Source: Bog-793 sp050014835 (GTDB taxonomy: Bacteria > Actinomycetota > Acidimicrobiia > Acidimicrobiales > Bog-793). Taken from it: a stretch of DNA of 56,905 nucleotides. The notes beneath the pieces were generated by a model. It had not been told where the DNA came from, did not search any database, and worked only from the letters and a program-made list of their open reading frames with translations. The translations under genes and the position numbers were made by a program. The stretch spans positions 1 through 56,905 of the forward strand of contig JBEKCO010000007.1 of assembly GCA_050014835.1 (NCBI GenBank). Reading direction: 5' to 3'. Positions 14,109 through 21,305 of the stretch are shown piece by piece (within the stretch, counting starts at the first letter, position 1; every line of letters starts with the position of its first letter).

Positions 14109-14323
14109 TCAGGCGCGGACGGCGCGGGCCGGCGGGGGGGGACCAGACGCCCGCTCGATCGCGCGGCCTCGATCCAGGCTTCGATCGCGATCTCGATCTC
14201 AGCGACAGCCGCGGGCGGAGTGTCGCCGAGAGTCGAGCAGAAGGCGAGATCGGGAACGCCCGCCACCCAGGCCCCGTTCTCGTCGCTCCAGAAGACGTCG
14301 ATCGGACAAGCGGGCACGTTCAC
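14109..14323 (-). pseudogene. hicB: HicB-like antitoxin with apparent frameshift in a C8 tract
   Basis: The first 65 or so codons match the partial-RNase-H HicB antitoxin family: FWSDENGAWVAGVPDL, then TPPAAVAEIEIAIEAW. The GTG start overlaps the hicA stop as GTGA. As sequenced, the frame has no stop near the usual place and runs on through the uvrB gene to 13172. Adding one C to the run of eight at 14134-14141 (G on the plus strand) gives the ending LVPPPPARAVRA and a TGA at 14109, for 71 residues, the normal family length. Either the tract is miscounted, or it slipped in the cell. If real, antitoxin would be made only as a long read-through form. Confidence 0.75.
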
Positions 14324-14640
14324 TTGGATCCCTCGATGCCCAGATCGTGCCGGCGCACCACGATGGCGAGCTGTCGGAGCAGGTAGGGCTTGGCTTGCCC
14401 TCGCCAGTTCTGCAAGTTGAGCTGTTCCGGAATATCACGACGCGCGTAGATGTGGTGGCTCCCGGCAACGCGCGGTTCCTCGAAACCGAGCTCCTCGAGC
14501 AGTTGCTGGGCATCCGCGAATGCCACGTTCGTGACGGCGCTGCCAGCGAGCGTCCGAGGGGGGTGGCTGGCCTCACGGGCCGCACGGCGGGAGTCGGCTG
14601 CTTCGGAGGTTTCTCCCCTAGCGCGACAGCCGGTTCGCAT
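14320..14640 (-). CDS. hicA: HicA-like mRNA interferase toxin
   Basis: The conserved HicA core is clear: F-x-D-x-x-x-LLEELGF, then GSHHIYARRDIPEQLNLQ and GQAKPYLLRQLAIVV, with the catalytic histidine in the GSHH motif. HicA toxins are small dsRBD-fold ribonucleases neutralised by HicB, encoded directly downstream with a 4-base overlap. The start is uncertain. The ATG at 14640 gives 106 residues; family alignment needs at least the part from RTLAGSAVTNVAF, so the internal GTG at 14526 is probably too short. It overlaps nothing on this strand, but its upstream region lies head-to-head with the TIGR04076 gene at 14669. Confidence 0.8.
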   Translation of the reverse strand: MRTGCRARGETSEAADSRRAAREASHPPRTLAGSAVTNVAFADAQQLLEELGFEEPRVAGSHHIYARRDIPEQLNLQNWRGQAKPYLLRQLAIVVRRHDLGIEGSK

Positions 14641-14668
14641 CACAACAGACCCGTACCATGCGGGCACC

Positions 14669-14986
14669 ATGGCAAGTGATCTGAACCGGGTCGGGCCCGG
14701 CGAGAGATTCAAGTGCCGGATCACCGTTCTGCGCACGGACTTCAACGACGAGTTCTACCGCGCCCACCCGTAACACGATGCCGCGGCCTGCAGTCGGTTC
14801 GAGGTCGGCGACGAGTTCGTGACGGACAATCCCTGGGACCCACCGCCCGCCTTCTGCCCGTGGGCTTGGAGGGACCTGCGCCCGATCATCCACCGCCTCC
14901 ACGCCGGGAACTCGACCGTCATGGTCTCGTGCTGCACCGACGGACTGCGTCCGGTCTTTTTCCGTCTGGAGACCGTTCCGGTCTGA
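14669..14986 (+). pseudogene. TIGR04076-family gene with internal stop codon
   Basis: Read through one stop, this frame gives 105 residues typical of the TIGR04076 family: CRITVLRTDFNDEFY, CSRFEVGDEFV, PPAFCPWAWRDLRP and the C-terminal signature VSCCTDGLRPVFFR. Codon 35 is TAA (14771-14773), where a CAA would restore the frame, so a single C-to-T change may have killed it. The reading frame is otherwise undamaged. The family's function is unknown. A second, more damaged copy lies near 20.5 kb. It could still be two short peptides or use readthrough, but I see no sign of either. Confidence 0.75.
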
Positions 14987-15170
14987 CGCCCGCCAGCCTG
15001 GCGCGCCGGACGATACAGCGGACCCGGTGGAGTCTCCGCCCCAGGTCGCAGTCGGTTCCTTGTGCGGATCGGACGAGGGCCGTCGCGACCCGCGACAGAT
15101 GCTCCCGCAGCAGACGGGCCCCGTCGGACGTATCGTGCGCGCGGTGTGGACGTCGGAGAGGGGGACCGCG

Positions 15171-15584
15171 ATGGCTGACACGGTGCAACGCGTTGAGTAC
15201 TGCTACCTGACCCTTCCAGACACTCCGGGAGAGGGCGAGCGGGCACTTGCGGTACTGAGGGAAGGCAGCGTGGACATGCTCGCTTTCCTCGCCTTCCCCA
15301 CCGGAGGCGGCCGGTCACAGATCGATCTCGTGCCGAAGGACCCGGCCACGCTCGCCGCCGTCGCCGAACGGGCCGGTTACACGCTCAGCGGCACAAAGCA
15401 TGCTTTCCTCGTCCAGGGCGACGACCGCGTGGGCGCGGTCGAAGCCACGACGTCGAAGCTCGCCGCCGCGGGGGTGAACGTCACCGCCGCTGCCGGCGTC
15501 GGTGACGGGTCCGGGCATTTCGGGATGATCCTCTGGGTCGCGGCCGTCGATTTCGAGCGGGCGGCCGGTGCGCTTGACGTCTGA
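15171..15584 (+). CDS. ACT-domain-like protein
   Basis: The 137-residue protein resembles small proteins made of two ACT-like repeats: VEYCYLTLPDTPGEGERAL at 6-24 with GGRSQIDLVPKD, then a second unit from about 78 ending FGMILWVAAVDFERAA. ACT domains often bind amino acids or other small ligands; nothing here names the ligand. The start ATG at 15171 has GAGAGGGGG about 7 bases upstream, better than the ATG at 15027. It is a single gene; a long palindrome follows it 72 bases downstream. Confidence 0.65.
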   Translation: MADTVQRVEYCYLTLPDTPGEGERALAVLREGSVDMLAFLAFPTGGGRSQIDLVPKDPATLAAVAERAGYTLSGTKHAFLVQGDDRVGAVEATTSKLAAAGVNVTAAAGVGDGSGHFGMILWVAAVDFERAAGALDV

Positions 15585-15655
15585 ACGGCGCTGACAACGG
15601 GGATGCGGGTGCTGAAGCGCCCGAATCCCCCGGCAGGACAGCCCGAACCCGACGC

Positions 15656-15704
15656 GGCTCTTCTCACCCGGTCGCGCCCAGGGCGTGACCGGGTGAGAAG
15701 AGCC
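15656..15704. repeat. 49-bp near-perfect palindrome upstream of amrS
   Basis: Two 24-base arms (15656-15679 and 15681-15704) flank a single A; only one pair mismatches (position 19 of the arm). The arms begin GGCTCTTCTCACCCGGTC. It lies between the ACT-like gene and amrS, ending 20 bases before the amrS GTG. As RNA it would fold into a very stable hairpin, but no T-run follows, so it would be a T-less actinobacterial-type terminator. Because it reaches into the expected -35 region of amrS, an operator is also possible. Confidence 0.7.
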
Positions 15705-15724
15705 GAGCGCGCCATCATTGGGGC

Positions 15725-16813
15725 GTGGATCGCTTCAGTGTGGCCACCCGCTACGGACACGAGCTGAGCGACGATCGCGTCCAGTGCGACCTGTGCCCGC
15801 GGGCCTGCAAGCTGAGGGACGGCCAGCGGGGCCTGTGCTTCGTGCGCTCGAGAGCCGACGGACAGATCGTGCTCACGAGTTACGGCCGTTCCAGCGGCTT
15901 CTGCGTCGACCCGATCGAGAAAAAGCCGCTCCACCATTTCCTTCCCGGCTCCGGCGTGCTCTCGTTCGGCACGGCCGGCTGCAATCTGGCCTGCCGCTTC
16001 TGCCAGAACTGGGACATCTCCAAGTCCAAGGAGGTCGATTCCCTCTCGGAGGAAGCCTCTCCCCGGGCCATCGCCACGGCCGCCAAGGAGCTGGGGGCCG
16101 CCAGCATCGCCTTCACCTACAACGACCCGGTGCCGTTCATGGAGTTCGCGACCGACTGCGCGGACGCGGCCCACGAACTCGGCCTGCGGGCCGTCGCCGT
16201 GACGGCCGGCTACATCTGTGCCGCGCCCCGGACCGAGATGTTCATCCACATGGACGCCGCCAACGTCGACTTGAAGTCCTTCTCCGAGGGCTTTTATCGA
16301 CGCGTGTGCGGAGCCGAGCTCGGAGCGGTGCTCGAGACGTTGGAGTTCCTCCGCCACGAGACCACGGTCTGGTTCGAGATCACGAACCTGCTGATCCCGG
16401 GCGCCAACGACTCCGACGCCGAGATCGACGCCCTGACCTCGTGGGTGGTCGGGCACCTGGGACCGGACGTGCCCGTGCACTTCACCGCCTTCCATCCGGA
16501 CTTCAAGATGACCGACCGAACGGAAACCCCGCCCGGGACGCTCTCTCGGGCCCGCCGCATCGCCGTCGCGAACGGGGTGCATCACGCCTACACCGGCAAC
16601 GTGCACGACACCAGAGGTGGCAGCACCTACTGCTCGGGCTGCGGTGTCCGTCTGGTCGAACGGGACTGGTACGAAATCCGTGGCTACCGCCTCACCGACG
16701 ACGGCTGCTGCCCGAGCTGTGGCACCCGGTGCCCCGGCGTCTTCGAGGGACCGGCGGGCACGTGGGGCCCCCGGTTCCGCGCCGTGCACATCTCCGAGGC
16801 CGTCCCGCGATGA
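15725..16813 (+). CDS. amrS: AmmeMemoRadiSam system radical SAM enzyme
   Basis: The 362-residue protein is a radical SAM enzyme of the AmrS family (related to pyruvate formate-lyase activases). The cluster motif is C86-x3-C90-x2-C93 (CNLACRFC). Extra cysteines occur N-terminally (C21, C24, C28, C38) and in a C-terminal zinc-ribbon-like part (CSGCG near 302 and CPSCG near 330). In this family the partner Memo protein (AmrB) and an AMMECR1 protein (AmrA) usually accompany it; here amrB follows after 46 bases but amrA is not found nearby. The reaction is unknown. Start GTG at 15725 has no Shine-Dalgarno. Confidence 0.9.
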   Translation: MDRFSVATRYGHELSDDRVQCDLCPRACKLRDGQRGLCFVRSRADGQIVLTSYGRSSGFCVDPIEKKPLHHFLPGSGVLSFGTAGCNLACRFCQNWDISKSKEVDSLSEEASPRAIATAAKELGAASIAFTYNDPVPFMEFATDCADAAHELGLRAVAVTAGYICAAPRTEMFIHMDAANVDLKSFSEGFYRRVCGAELGAVLETLEFLRHETTVWFEITNLLIPGANDSDAEIDALTSWVVGHLGPDVPVHFTAFHPDFKMTDRTETPPGTLSRARRIAVANGVHHAYTGNVHDTRGGSTYCSGCGVRLVERDWYEIRGYRLTDDGCCPSCGTRCPGVFEGPAGTWGPRFRAVHISEAVPR

Positions 16814-16859
16814 GGCCCGCAGGGAAAGGGCCCGTCCGGTCCGGGGGGCCGACCAGCCG

Positions 16860-17702
16860 GTGAGCGACGACGCGGGCGGTGCGCGCGGCACAACCCGGCA
16901 CACCGTGCGGGTGCCGGCGGTGGCCGGTCTTTTCTACCCCGCGAGCCCCGACCGGCTGCGCGCCATGATCCGAGACGCCCTCGCCGCCGCCACCTGGGAC
17001 GCCCCCAGGCAGGGGCCTCCGCGACGGGTCCCCAAGGCGATCATCGGCCCCCACGCCGGCTACCTCTACTCCGGGTCCGTGGCGGCTTCCGCGTACGCGC
17101 GGGTGGCGCCGGGACGCGGCACGATCGAAAAGGTGGTCCTGATCGGGCCCGCGCACCGGGTGGCGCTCGACACCGTCGCCGCGAGCAGCGCCGACACCTT
17201 CGCCACCCCGCTCGGCGAGCTGACCGTCGACCGCGACGGCCGCCAGGCGGTGCTGTCCTGCCCGGGGGTCGTCGTGAACGACCACGCCCACGCCGGAGAG
17301 CACAGCCTGGAGGTCCATCTCCCCTTCATCCAGGTCGTCCTCGGCGACGTGCTCGTCCTGCCGCTCGTGGTGGGCGAGGTGCCGGCGCAGGTGATAGCCG
17401 ACGCGCTCGAAACGGTGTGGGGCGGCCCCGAGACCCTGGTGGTGGCGAGCACCGACCTGTCCCACTACCACGACCACGCCACCGCCAGCGTCCTCGACGA
17501 GGAAACGGCCGGGGCCATCGTTGCCTGCCGGCCCGGGGAGGTCGGCCTCGACCGGGCGTGCGGGGTCTTCGCCGTCCGGGGCCTATTGGCGGCGGCGCGT
17601 CGTCACCACCTCGCAGTCGAGAAGGTCGACCTGCGCACCTCCGGGGACACCGCCGGGACCCGGGACAGGGTGGTCGGATACGGGGCCTTCGCGCTGACGT
17701 GA
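16860..17702 (+). CDS. amrB: AmmeMemoRadiSam system protein B (Memo family)
   Basis: The 280-residue protein belongs to the MEMO1/YjbF-like family related to class III extradiol dioxygenases. Conserved histidine motifs are present: IIGPHAGYLYSG near 55-66, HAGEHSLEVHLPF near 143-155 and STDLSHYHDH near 200-209. Human MEMO1 binds metal through such histidines. Start GTG at 16860 begins VSDDAGGARG, just ahead of the conserved VPAVAGLFYP. It sits 46 bases after amrS and 72 bases before the molybdenum hydroxylase, so the three may share a transcript. Confidence 0.88.
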   Translation: MSDDAGGARGTTRHTVRVPAVAGLFYPASPDRLRAMIRDALAAATWDAPRQGPPRRVPKAIIGPHAGYLYSGSVAASAYARVAPGRGTIEKVVLIGPAHRVALDTVAASSADTFATPLGELTVDRDGRQAVLSCPGVVVNDHAHAGEHSLEVHLPFIQVVLGDVLVLPLVVGEVPAQVIADALETVWGGPETLVVASTDLSHYHDHATASVLDEETAGAIVACRPGEVGLDRACGVFAVRGLLAAARRHHLAVEKVDLRTSGDTAGTRDRVVGYGAFALT

Positions 17703-17774
17703 CCCCTGCCACCCGCGAACGGGAAAGAATTGCGCCCATGGGCGCTCGAACGCAGCGACGACCGTGACCCGGCG

Positions 17775-20306
17775 GTGACCACCGCCACGATCAACGGGGA
17801 AGCCCGTGAGCTCGGCGCCACGGCGGGTCGCACCCTGATCGCCTATCTGCGCGACGAGCTCGGCCTGACCGGCACGAAGCCGGGCTGTGGTGAGGGCGAG
17901 TGTGGATCCTGCACGGTGCTCGTCGACGGCACGCCGGCGCTCGCCTGTCGGACCTCCCTCGCCGATGTCGCCGACCGGTCGGTCACGACGATCGAGGGGC
18001 TGGCGGACGACACCGGCTTGCACCCGGTCCAGCAGGCCCTCATCGAAGAGCGCGCCTCGCAATGCGGCTACTGCACCCCCGGTATGGCGTTGCGGGCCGC
18101 CGCGCTCCTGGCGCACGACCCCGACCCGAACGACGAACGCATCGCCGCGGCCCTCGACCCGAACCTCTGCCGCTGCGGGTGCTACGTGCGAATCGTCCGC
18201 GCGGTGCACCGTGCGGCCGAGCTGGTCCGTGATTCCGGCGGAAAGGCACTCCCCACCGCGGCGCTCCTCGACCAGCCCGAGCTCCCCCGGCCGAGGATTC
18301 CGTGGGATCTCGCGGAGCCGGGGGACCGGGAATGGTTCGACGTGCTCGGAGACGGGCTCGTCGTCGTGTGGCCGCCGCCGACACCGACAGCCGGGATGTG
18401 GTCGACGGGGGGCGGCGCCTGGCTGCACGTCGCGCCCTCGGGCGTCGTGACGGCTTTTTGCGGCAAGGTCGACGTCGGGCAGGACAACCGCACGGCCTTC
18501 GCGCTCCTCGTCGCCGAGGAGCTCGAGGTCGACCCGGCCGGCGTCCGTGTCGTCCTCGGCGACACCGACGTGTGCCCTTTCGACATGGGAACCTTCGGCA
18601 GCCGGTCGATGCCGGACGCCGGTGAGGCGCTCCGCAGGGCAGCCGCGGGGGCGAGAAAGATCCTGTCCGCCCTCGCCACCGAACGATCCTCCGGCGTGCC
18701 GAGCGGGATGCAGCGAGTAGAGGTGCTGGCCGACGAGCCGGCGCTGCACCCACCGGGCAGCTGGCAGATCGCCGGCCGTCCTGGGCACGTTGCCGCGCGC
18801 TTCGACGTCGTGACCGGCACCCGACGGTTCGGCTCCGATCTCGACCGGCCCGGGATGCTCCACGGGGCCGTCCTTCGCCCGCCGGTCGTGGGCGCGACCT
18901 TGCGCGCGGTCGATCTCGGCCCAGCCGAGCGGTTGCCCGGGGTCACCGTGGTCCGGGAGCATGACTTCGTCGCGGCGGTGGCGGGCGACCCGGCGACGGC
19001 GCGCCGGGCGGTCGCGGCGATATCCGCCGAGTGGGACGTCCCGCCGCCTGGACCGCGCGACGTCGTCGCCCACCTCCGGGCACACCCCGTCGCCGAACAG
19101 GGTTGGGAACGGAAGCTCGACGAGGCCGTCGGCGACGTCGACGCCGCGCTCGCCACGGCGGTGCAACAGGTTGACGCCACCTACACGACCGCCTACCTCG
19201 CCCACGTTCCGCTCGAGACCCGAGCCGCCGTCGCCGAATGGGACGGTGACCGGTTGACGGTCTGGGTCGGCACCCAGGTCCCTTACGGGGTGCGCAACCA
19301 GCTTGCCGACGAGCTCGGCCTCGAAGAGGGCGACGTGCGCGTCATCGTGCCGCCGACCGGCGGAGGGTTCGGCGGCAAGCACGACGAAAAGGTCGCCCTC
19401 GAGGCGGCCCGCCTCGCCCGGGGCGTCGGCCGGGCGGTCAAGGTCCGTTGGAACAGGGCGGAGGAGTTCCAGTGGGGCCATCTGCGACCGATGGCGGTGA
19501 TCGATGTACGCGCCGGCACCAACGCGACCGGCTCGATCACGGCGTGGGACTTCCTCGACATCAACGCCGGGGCCGCCGGCATCGTCCCCCCGTACAAGAT
19601 CGCCAACCGTCGTCTGCGCTACCAGCCCGCGGACTCCCCCGTCGACCAGACCTCCTACCGGGCGCTCGCCGCGGTCGCCAACCACTTCGCCCGGGAGTCG
19701 GCTGTCGACGAGCTGGCCCACGCCGCGGGCCGCGACCCGCTCGAATTCCGCCTCCGCAACCTGGCCGACGAACGGCTCGCCGCGGTGCTCGTCACCGCCG
19801 CCGACCGATTCGACTGGGGGGCGCGCCACACCGGGACGGTGCAAGGCAAGCAGGGCGCGGGGATGGCGGTCGGGCTGGAGAAAGGCGGGCACGTGGCGAC
19901 GCTCGCCCGGGTGTGCGTCGAGAACGACCATTCAGTCCGCGTCACGGAGATCGTCACCGCCTACGAGTGCGGTGCCGTCGTGAATCGCGACACGGTCATC
20001 AACCAGATCGAGGGCGGCACGATCATGGCTCTCGGAGGCGCGCTGTTCGAGGAGATGGTGCTGGAAGGCGGCCGCATCGCCGCACCCACGCTCGCCGCGT
20101 ACCGCGTGCCGCGCTTCTCCGACGTGCCGCGCCTCGAGGTCGTCCTTCTCGACCGTCCGGACATTCCGTCCGCCGGCGCGGGCGAGACCCCGCTCGTCGC
20201 GGTGGCTCCCGCCATCGCCAACGCGATCTTCGCCGCCATCGGCCGTCGCCTCCGATCGCTCCCGCTCGCCCCGGCGGCACGAATAAGGCGAGCACCCGAC
20301 GCCTGA
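17775..20306 (+). CDS. Fused [2Fe-2S] and molybdopterin-binding aldehyde/xanthine oxidase-family enzyme
   Basis: One 843-residue chain joins two subunits that are usually separate. Residues 1-155 are the iron-sulfur part: plant-type ferredoxin cysteines C38, C43, C46, C58 and the second cluster C96, C99, C131, C133. The rest is the molybdenum part in the permuted order of isoquinoline 1-oxidoreductase (IorB)-like enzymes: a VDVGQDNRTAFALLVAEEL block first, then the hammerhead, then GGGFGGKHDEK and the catalytic Glu in GAGETPLVAVAPAIAN near 805. No FAD subunit is present, as in IorAB, so electrons probably go to cytochrome or another carrier. Substrate unknown. A TTG at 17730 is an alternative start. 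Confidence 0.88.
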   Translation: MTTATINGEARELGATAGRTLIAYLRDELGLTGTKPGCGEGECGSCTVLVDGTPALACRTSLADVADRSVTTIEGLADDTGLHPVQQALIEERASQCGYCTPGMALRAAALLAHDPDPNDERIAAALDPNLCRCGCYVRIVRAVHRAAELVRDSGGKALPTAALLDQPELPRPRIPWDLAEPGDREWFDVLGDGLVVVWPPPTPTAGMWSTGGGAWLHVAPSGVVTAFCGKVDVGQDNRTAFALLVAEELEVDPAGVRVVLGDTDVCPFDMGTFGSRSMPDAGEALRRAAAGARKILSALATERSSGVPSGMQRVEVLADEPALHPPGSWQIAGRPGHVAARFDVVTGTRRFGSDLDRPGMLHGAVLRPPVVGATLRAVDLGPAERLPGVTVVREHDFVAAVAGDPATARRAVAAISAEWDVPPPGPRDVVAHLRAHPVAEQGWERKLDEAVGDVDAALATAVQQVDATYTTAYLAHVPLETRAAVAEWDGDRLTVWVGTQVPYGVRNQLADELGLEEGDVRVIVPPTGGGFGGKHDEKVALEAARLARGVGRAVKVRWNRAEEFQWGHLRPMAVIDVRAGTNATGSITAWDFLDINAGAAGIVPPYKIANRRLRYQPADSPVDQTSYRALAAVANHFARESAVDELAHAAGRDPLEFRLRNLADERLAAVLVTAADRFDWGARHTGTVQGKQGAGMAVGLEKGGHVATLARVCVENDHSVRVTEIVTAYECGAVVNRDTVINQIEGGTIMALGGALFEEMVLEGGRIAAPTLAAYRVPRFSDVPRLEVVLLDRPDIPSAGAGETPLVAVAPAIANAIFAAIGRRLRSLPLAPAARIRRAPDA

Positions 20307-20489
20307 TCCGGCCCGCAACGAAGCTTCCGGCGTCACTGTGCCGCGCCTGTCGCGCCCGACCGCGATCGATCCCCCGTAGGGCCGTCCGCGACGGAGGCAT
20401 CATCTGCGATCGGCACCGGAACCGATCGCGTGCACGCACCCGAGACCCGCCAGCTCTTCTGGCTCTTCTGGCTCTTCTGGCTCAACTGA
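20307..20489 (+). other. Intergenic stretch with a 9-bp tandem repeat
   Basis: No gene is seen here. Three tandem copies of a GCTCTTCTG unit occur at about 20453-20480, directly before the TIGR04076 remnant. Confidence 0.5.
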
Positions 20490-20644
20490 CGAAGACGTTC
20501 TGTCCGAACATCCGCCACGCCCACGCCCACGCCGGCGACCCGGCGGTCGTGGTCTCGTGTTGCACCGACGGGCTGCACCCGGTCTTTTTCCGGTCCGGGG
20601 CCGTTCCCCTCTCACGTCGGCGAACCGGCGACCGCGACATCTGA
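20490..20644 (+). pseudogene. C-terminal remnant of a TIGR04076-family gene
   Basis: The plus strand reads FCPNIRHAHAHAGDP followed by VVVSCCTDGLHPVFFR, matching the end of the TIGR04076 gene at 14669-14986 (VSCCTDGLRPVFFR). The front two-thirds is gone, part of the tryptophan-rich segment (FCPWAW) is missing, and no start codon or ribosome site precedes it. The DNA just after the stop also resembles that after the first copy (TCTCCG-CCCAG…CAGT-GGTTCC pattern), so the two may descend from one duplicated segment. Confidence 0.6.
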
Positions 20645-20695
20645 CGGTTCCTACGAATTCTCCGTCCCAGCTCAGAGACAGTTCCCGCACCCGAT

Positions 20696-20722
20696 CTGGC
20701 ACTCTCCCCATGAGAGTGCCAA
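20696..20722 (+). promoter_or_regulatory. CIRCE operator (HrcA binding site)
   Basis: CTGGCACTC, nine bases, then GAGTGCCAA: this fits the CIRCE consensus TTAGCACTC-N9-GAGTGCTAA with exact arm symmetry over eight bases and the correct spacer. It lies 67 bases before the hsp20 start, where HrcA would repress a heat-shock gene. Confidence 0.85.
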
Positions 20723-20788
20723 TAATGGATCGTCACCGCTACTTGCGATGCGGACGTGAGTTCGTGAGGCACTTGGGAGGTGATGATC

Positions 20789-21220
20789 GTGGCTCTCGTA
20801 CGTAGTGACCCGTTCCAGGAGCTTGATCGAATGGCTCAGCAGCTCTGGGGCCTCAGTTCCGCAACCCGTTCCCTCGCCATGCCGATGGATGCCTATCGCA
20901 AAGGCGATGTGTTCCTCATCCAGTTCGACCTGCCGGGGATCGACCCGGAGTCGATCAACCTGACGATCGAGGACAACGTCTGACCGTGAAGGCCGAGCGG
21001 CCGGTCCCGCCGACGGAAGACGGGATCGAACGGCTCGTGTCGGAACGCAGTACGGCACGTTCACCCGGCAGGTCATCCTCGGTGACAACCTCGACAGCGA
21101 GCACATCGAGGCCGAGTACGAGGCGGGCGTGCTGAACCTGTCGATCCCCGTCGCGCCGCACGCCAAGCCGCGACGGATCCCGGTCGGCAAGACGCCCGGG
21201 AAAAACAGATCACGTCGTAG
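20789..21220 (+). pseudogene. Small heat-shock protein (Hsp20/alpha-crystallin) with frameshifts
   Basis: A start GTG with GGGAGG 8 bases upstream begins ALVRSDPFQELDRMAQQLWG, typical of Hsp20. The frame stops after IEDNV (near 20980). One missing base there and a second near 21047 restore LTVKAERPVPP and then YGTFTRQVILGDNL, and the crystallin hallmark GVLNLSIPV near 21129. A third missing A in the run at 21201-21205 would give a natural end (TAG at 21218). The first two shifts are clear, the third is likely. Three deletions in a 430-base gene beside intact genes suggests a real pseudogene, still behind a good CIRCE site. Confidence 0.82.
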
Positions 21221-21305
21221 TACTCGGGAACTGGATGCGCCCCGGTGACCATCGGGCTCAGCGACGGCTCGCAGGGGCGCTTTCCCGCCCGCAGGCGGGA
21301 CCCGA

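Noticed and set aside
15718..16863. Second plus-strand frame (381 residues) over amrS
   Set aside because: It lacks the radical SAM motif and is Arg/Gly-rich; the other frame has all AmrS motifs.
20482..20772. Minus-strand frame over the TIGR04076 remnant and CIRCE site
   Set aside because: It is the antisense of a clear SCCTDGL signature and crosses the operator; no evidence of coding.
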